From JAWKWA01 sp041397765 (GTDB lineage Bacteria > Pseudomonadota > Alphaproteobacteria > Rhizobiales > Hyphomicrobiaceae), in assembly GCA_041397765.1 (NCBI GenBank), contig JAWKWA010000002.1, forward strand, positions 124,001 through 188,000: a DNA stretch of 64,000 nucleotides, given 5' to 3'. The translations under genes and the position numbers were made by a program. Below are positions 63,901-64,000 of this stretch, in pieces. A model generated the notes under the pieces. That model saw nothing but the letters and a program-made list of their open reading frames with translations, did no database searches and was not told where the DNA came from. Every line of letters begins with the position of its first letter. Positions within the stretch are counted from its first letter, which is position 1.

Positions 63901-63965
63901 GGCCCGAGCATGCGGACATGCTGTTGTCGGTGCTCGGCCGGGCGTTCGAGGATGTCTGCGGATGA
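60915..63965 (+). CDS. Fusion protein: APH-type kinase, M23-like peptidase domain and class III aminotransferase
   Basis: A 1016-residue three-domain protein. Residues about 25-340 are an aminoglycoside phosphotransferase-like kinase with HSDANDWN (His206, Asp208) and the LIDLGD metal site. Residues about 425-560 form an M23/LytM-like fold with complete zinc motifs: HIGLD (His443) and HLHLQ (His534, His536). Residues about 580-1010 are a PLP-dependent class III enzyme with ADEVQVGMGRTG and the Schiff-base Lys857 in TFGKPIGNGH. In animals such kinase and aminotransferase families act in sequence on hydroxylysine or ethanolamine (phosphorylation, then phospho-lyase), so the fusion may do both steps. 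It lacks a signal peptide, so the M23 part is cytoplasmic. Confidence 0.9.
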   Translation: MSTLLTPPPVVGDEDASRIARECYGVEGRVEPLASERDRNFKITVADGRAYVLKVANSAEDGDYLDMQVALLDHIARVDPALPVPRIVRALDGRALTGITTGTGTSHLARMVTFLPGVALAQSTKSPETLRSLGATLGRLDRALLSFGHRAAHRRFDWDLRETPAARGRLELIADAERRALVARILDRFDTRVAPRLPHLRASVIHSDANDWNVFVTATDGGPVSALIDLGDTIFTTTINELAIALAYVILDTESPLEVAAEVIGGYHGALPLSEEEADLLADLMAARFAISVTIAARNAARISDNPYLAISERPAWDMIERLDRMDQVFVRGVFRKAAGFEAAPGVAAFMRWQAENLHDLAPVIDPDPRTLSRFVIDCSEPGSDLVVATSSTDADFRTRIWADLQARHKFELGIGYWGERRRIYTVDNFISRLAADDRRDMHIGLDLFLPAGTPVRTPLDATVIDVRVTDLPQDYGGSVLLEHEPAEGVRFRTLWGHLSPASFGTLAKGQRLQKGARFAAFGDYHENGGWIPHLHLQIVLTGEEDSGAVIGVGEWRFRELWAELYPDASTLAGIAPETYRRDGRAPAEIVEERRQKLIGNLSIAYRAEPLKIVRGEDVWLYDDTGRAYLDCFNNVAHVGHSNPRVVAALSRQAARLNTNTRYLHDLMLDYAGRLTARLPDPLSVCVFVTSGSEANDLAVRMAKAHTGRRDFMVVDWAYHGHSETLIELSPYKYKRAGGQGRPEHVHEIMMPEAYRAPDDWPVGEIATRYALSAAQLASHLAAAGRPPAALVIETILSCGGQIFPPDGYLAAVYAAARKAGAIVIADEVQVGMGRTGRHLAAFERHGVVPDIVTFGKPIGNGHPMAALVTTPEIAASFDNGMEFFATFGGNPVSCAVGLAVLDEIEGRDLIGHAGRMGQHLLEGFRGLQSRFPVIGEVRGEGLFLGLDLVKDRTTKDHDSETAARISFRCRELGVLIGTDGPHDNVLKMRPPMTFRPEHADMLLSVLGRAFEDVCG

Positions 63966-64000
63966 GCGCGGCTCAGCGCGGCATCAATCCCCAGAATAGG
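63962..64000 (+). CDS. Start of an unidentified gene, truncated by the window end
   Basis: An ATG at 63962 overlaps the TGA of the fusion gene by four bases (ATGA) and opens a frame reading MSAAQRGINPQNR to the window end. Only 13 codons are visible, too few to identify it. The coupling suggests it works with the fusion protein. Confidence 0.5.
   Translation, partial: MSAAQRGINPQNR

Overview
The window is a dense, GC-rich chromosomal segment with about 53 genes. It most likely comes from an alphaproteobacterium of the order Hyphomicrobiales (Rhizobiales). The evidence is the codon bias (almost every gene casts a long antisense shadow frame), a CbrA/CrbS-like sensor kinase beside a DUF4212/sodium:solute symporter pair, alphaproteobacterial-type metabolic genes, and intergenic mosaic palindromes that resemble the RIME-like elements of this order. 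I cannot name a genus. I saw no rRNA, tRNA, CRISPR array, insertion sequence or prophage, and no replication origin.

Layout. Positions 1-9172: the tail of a YjbQ-family gene, proline iminopeptidase, an acetate-type Na+ symporter with its small subunit, a LuxR-type response regulator and its SSS-type hybrid histidine kinase, and mscL. Positions 9368-18001: an APC permease divergent from a catabolic gene set (HpaB-type flavin monooxygenase, RidA, Rieske oxygenase, DUF1028, LysR regulator, DmpA-type peptidase) whose substrate I cannot name. Positions 17983-33097: mixed housekeeping and transport genes (EamA exporters, SCO1, an intracellular PHA depolymerase with Cys nucleophile, a YgjP-like metallopeptidase, VOC and ABM proteins, a His-rich CDF zinc exporter, transaldolase, priA, enoyl-CoA hydratase, an orphan soluble VirD4-like ATPase and an outer-membrane barrel). 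Positions 33318-36605: pheT and a CpaA-like membrane protein lacking both catalytic aspartates. Positions 36625-44096: a purine/urate block (8-oxoguanine deaminase, an aldo/keto reductase, XdhB, XdhA, 5-hydroxyisourate hydrolase, OHCU decarboxylase). Positions 44337-47986: nitronate monooxygenase, an AMP-forming ligase and an rRNA/tRNA methyltransferase. Positions 47957-53708: a complete dppABCDF dipeptide importer on the minus strand. Positions 53890-63965: an SDR, a small secreted protein, asd, a hydroxyacid dehydrogenase, aroC, then an operon of sirtuin, acyl-CoA dehydrogenase and a 1016-residue kinase-M23-aminotransferase fusion. The window closes on the first codons of another gene.

How the genes work together. 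The symporter, response regulator and kinase form a probable acetate (or other short carboxylate) sensing and uptake unit. The purine block converts 8-oxoguanine and (hypo)xanthine to urate and processes the two intermediates after urate oxidation, but the urate oxidase itself is not in the window. The HpaB-to-DmpA set plus the divergent permease reads as one uptake-and-degradation module for an amide- or amine-bearing, probably aromatic compound.

Three housekeeping genes (tal, priA, pheT) carry small indels. In priA and pheT each break fits a 2-base loss. These may be assembly errors, but they decide how those genes should be annotated. Several families of dispersed palindromic repeats lie between genes, and one has apparently supplied the 5' end of an EamA transporter gene.
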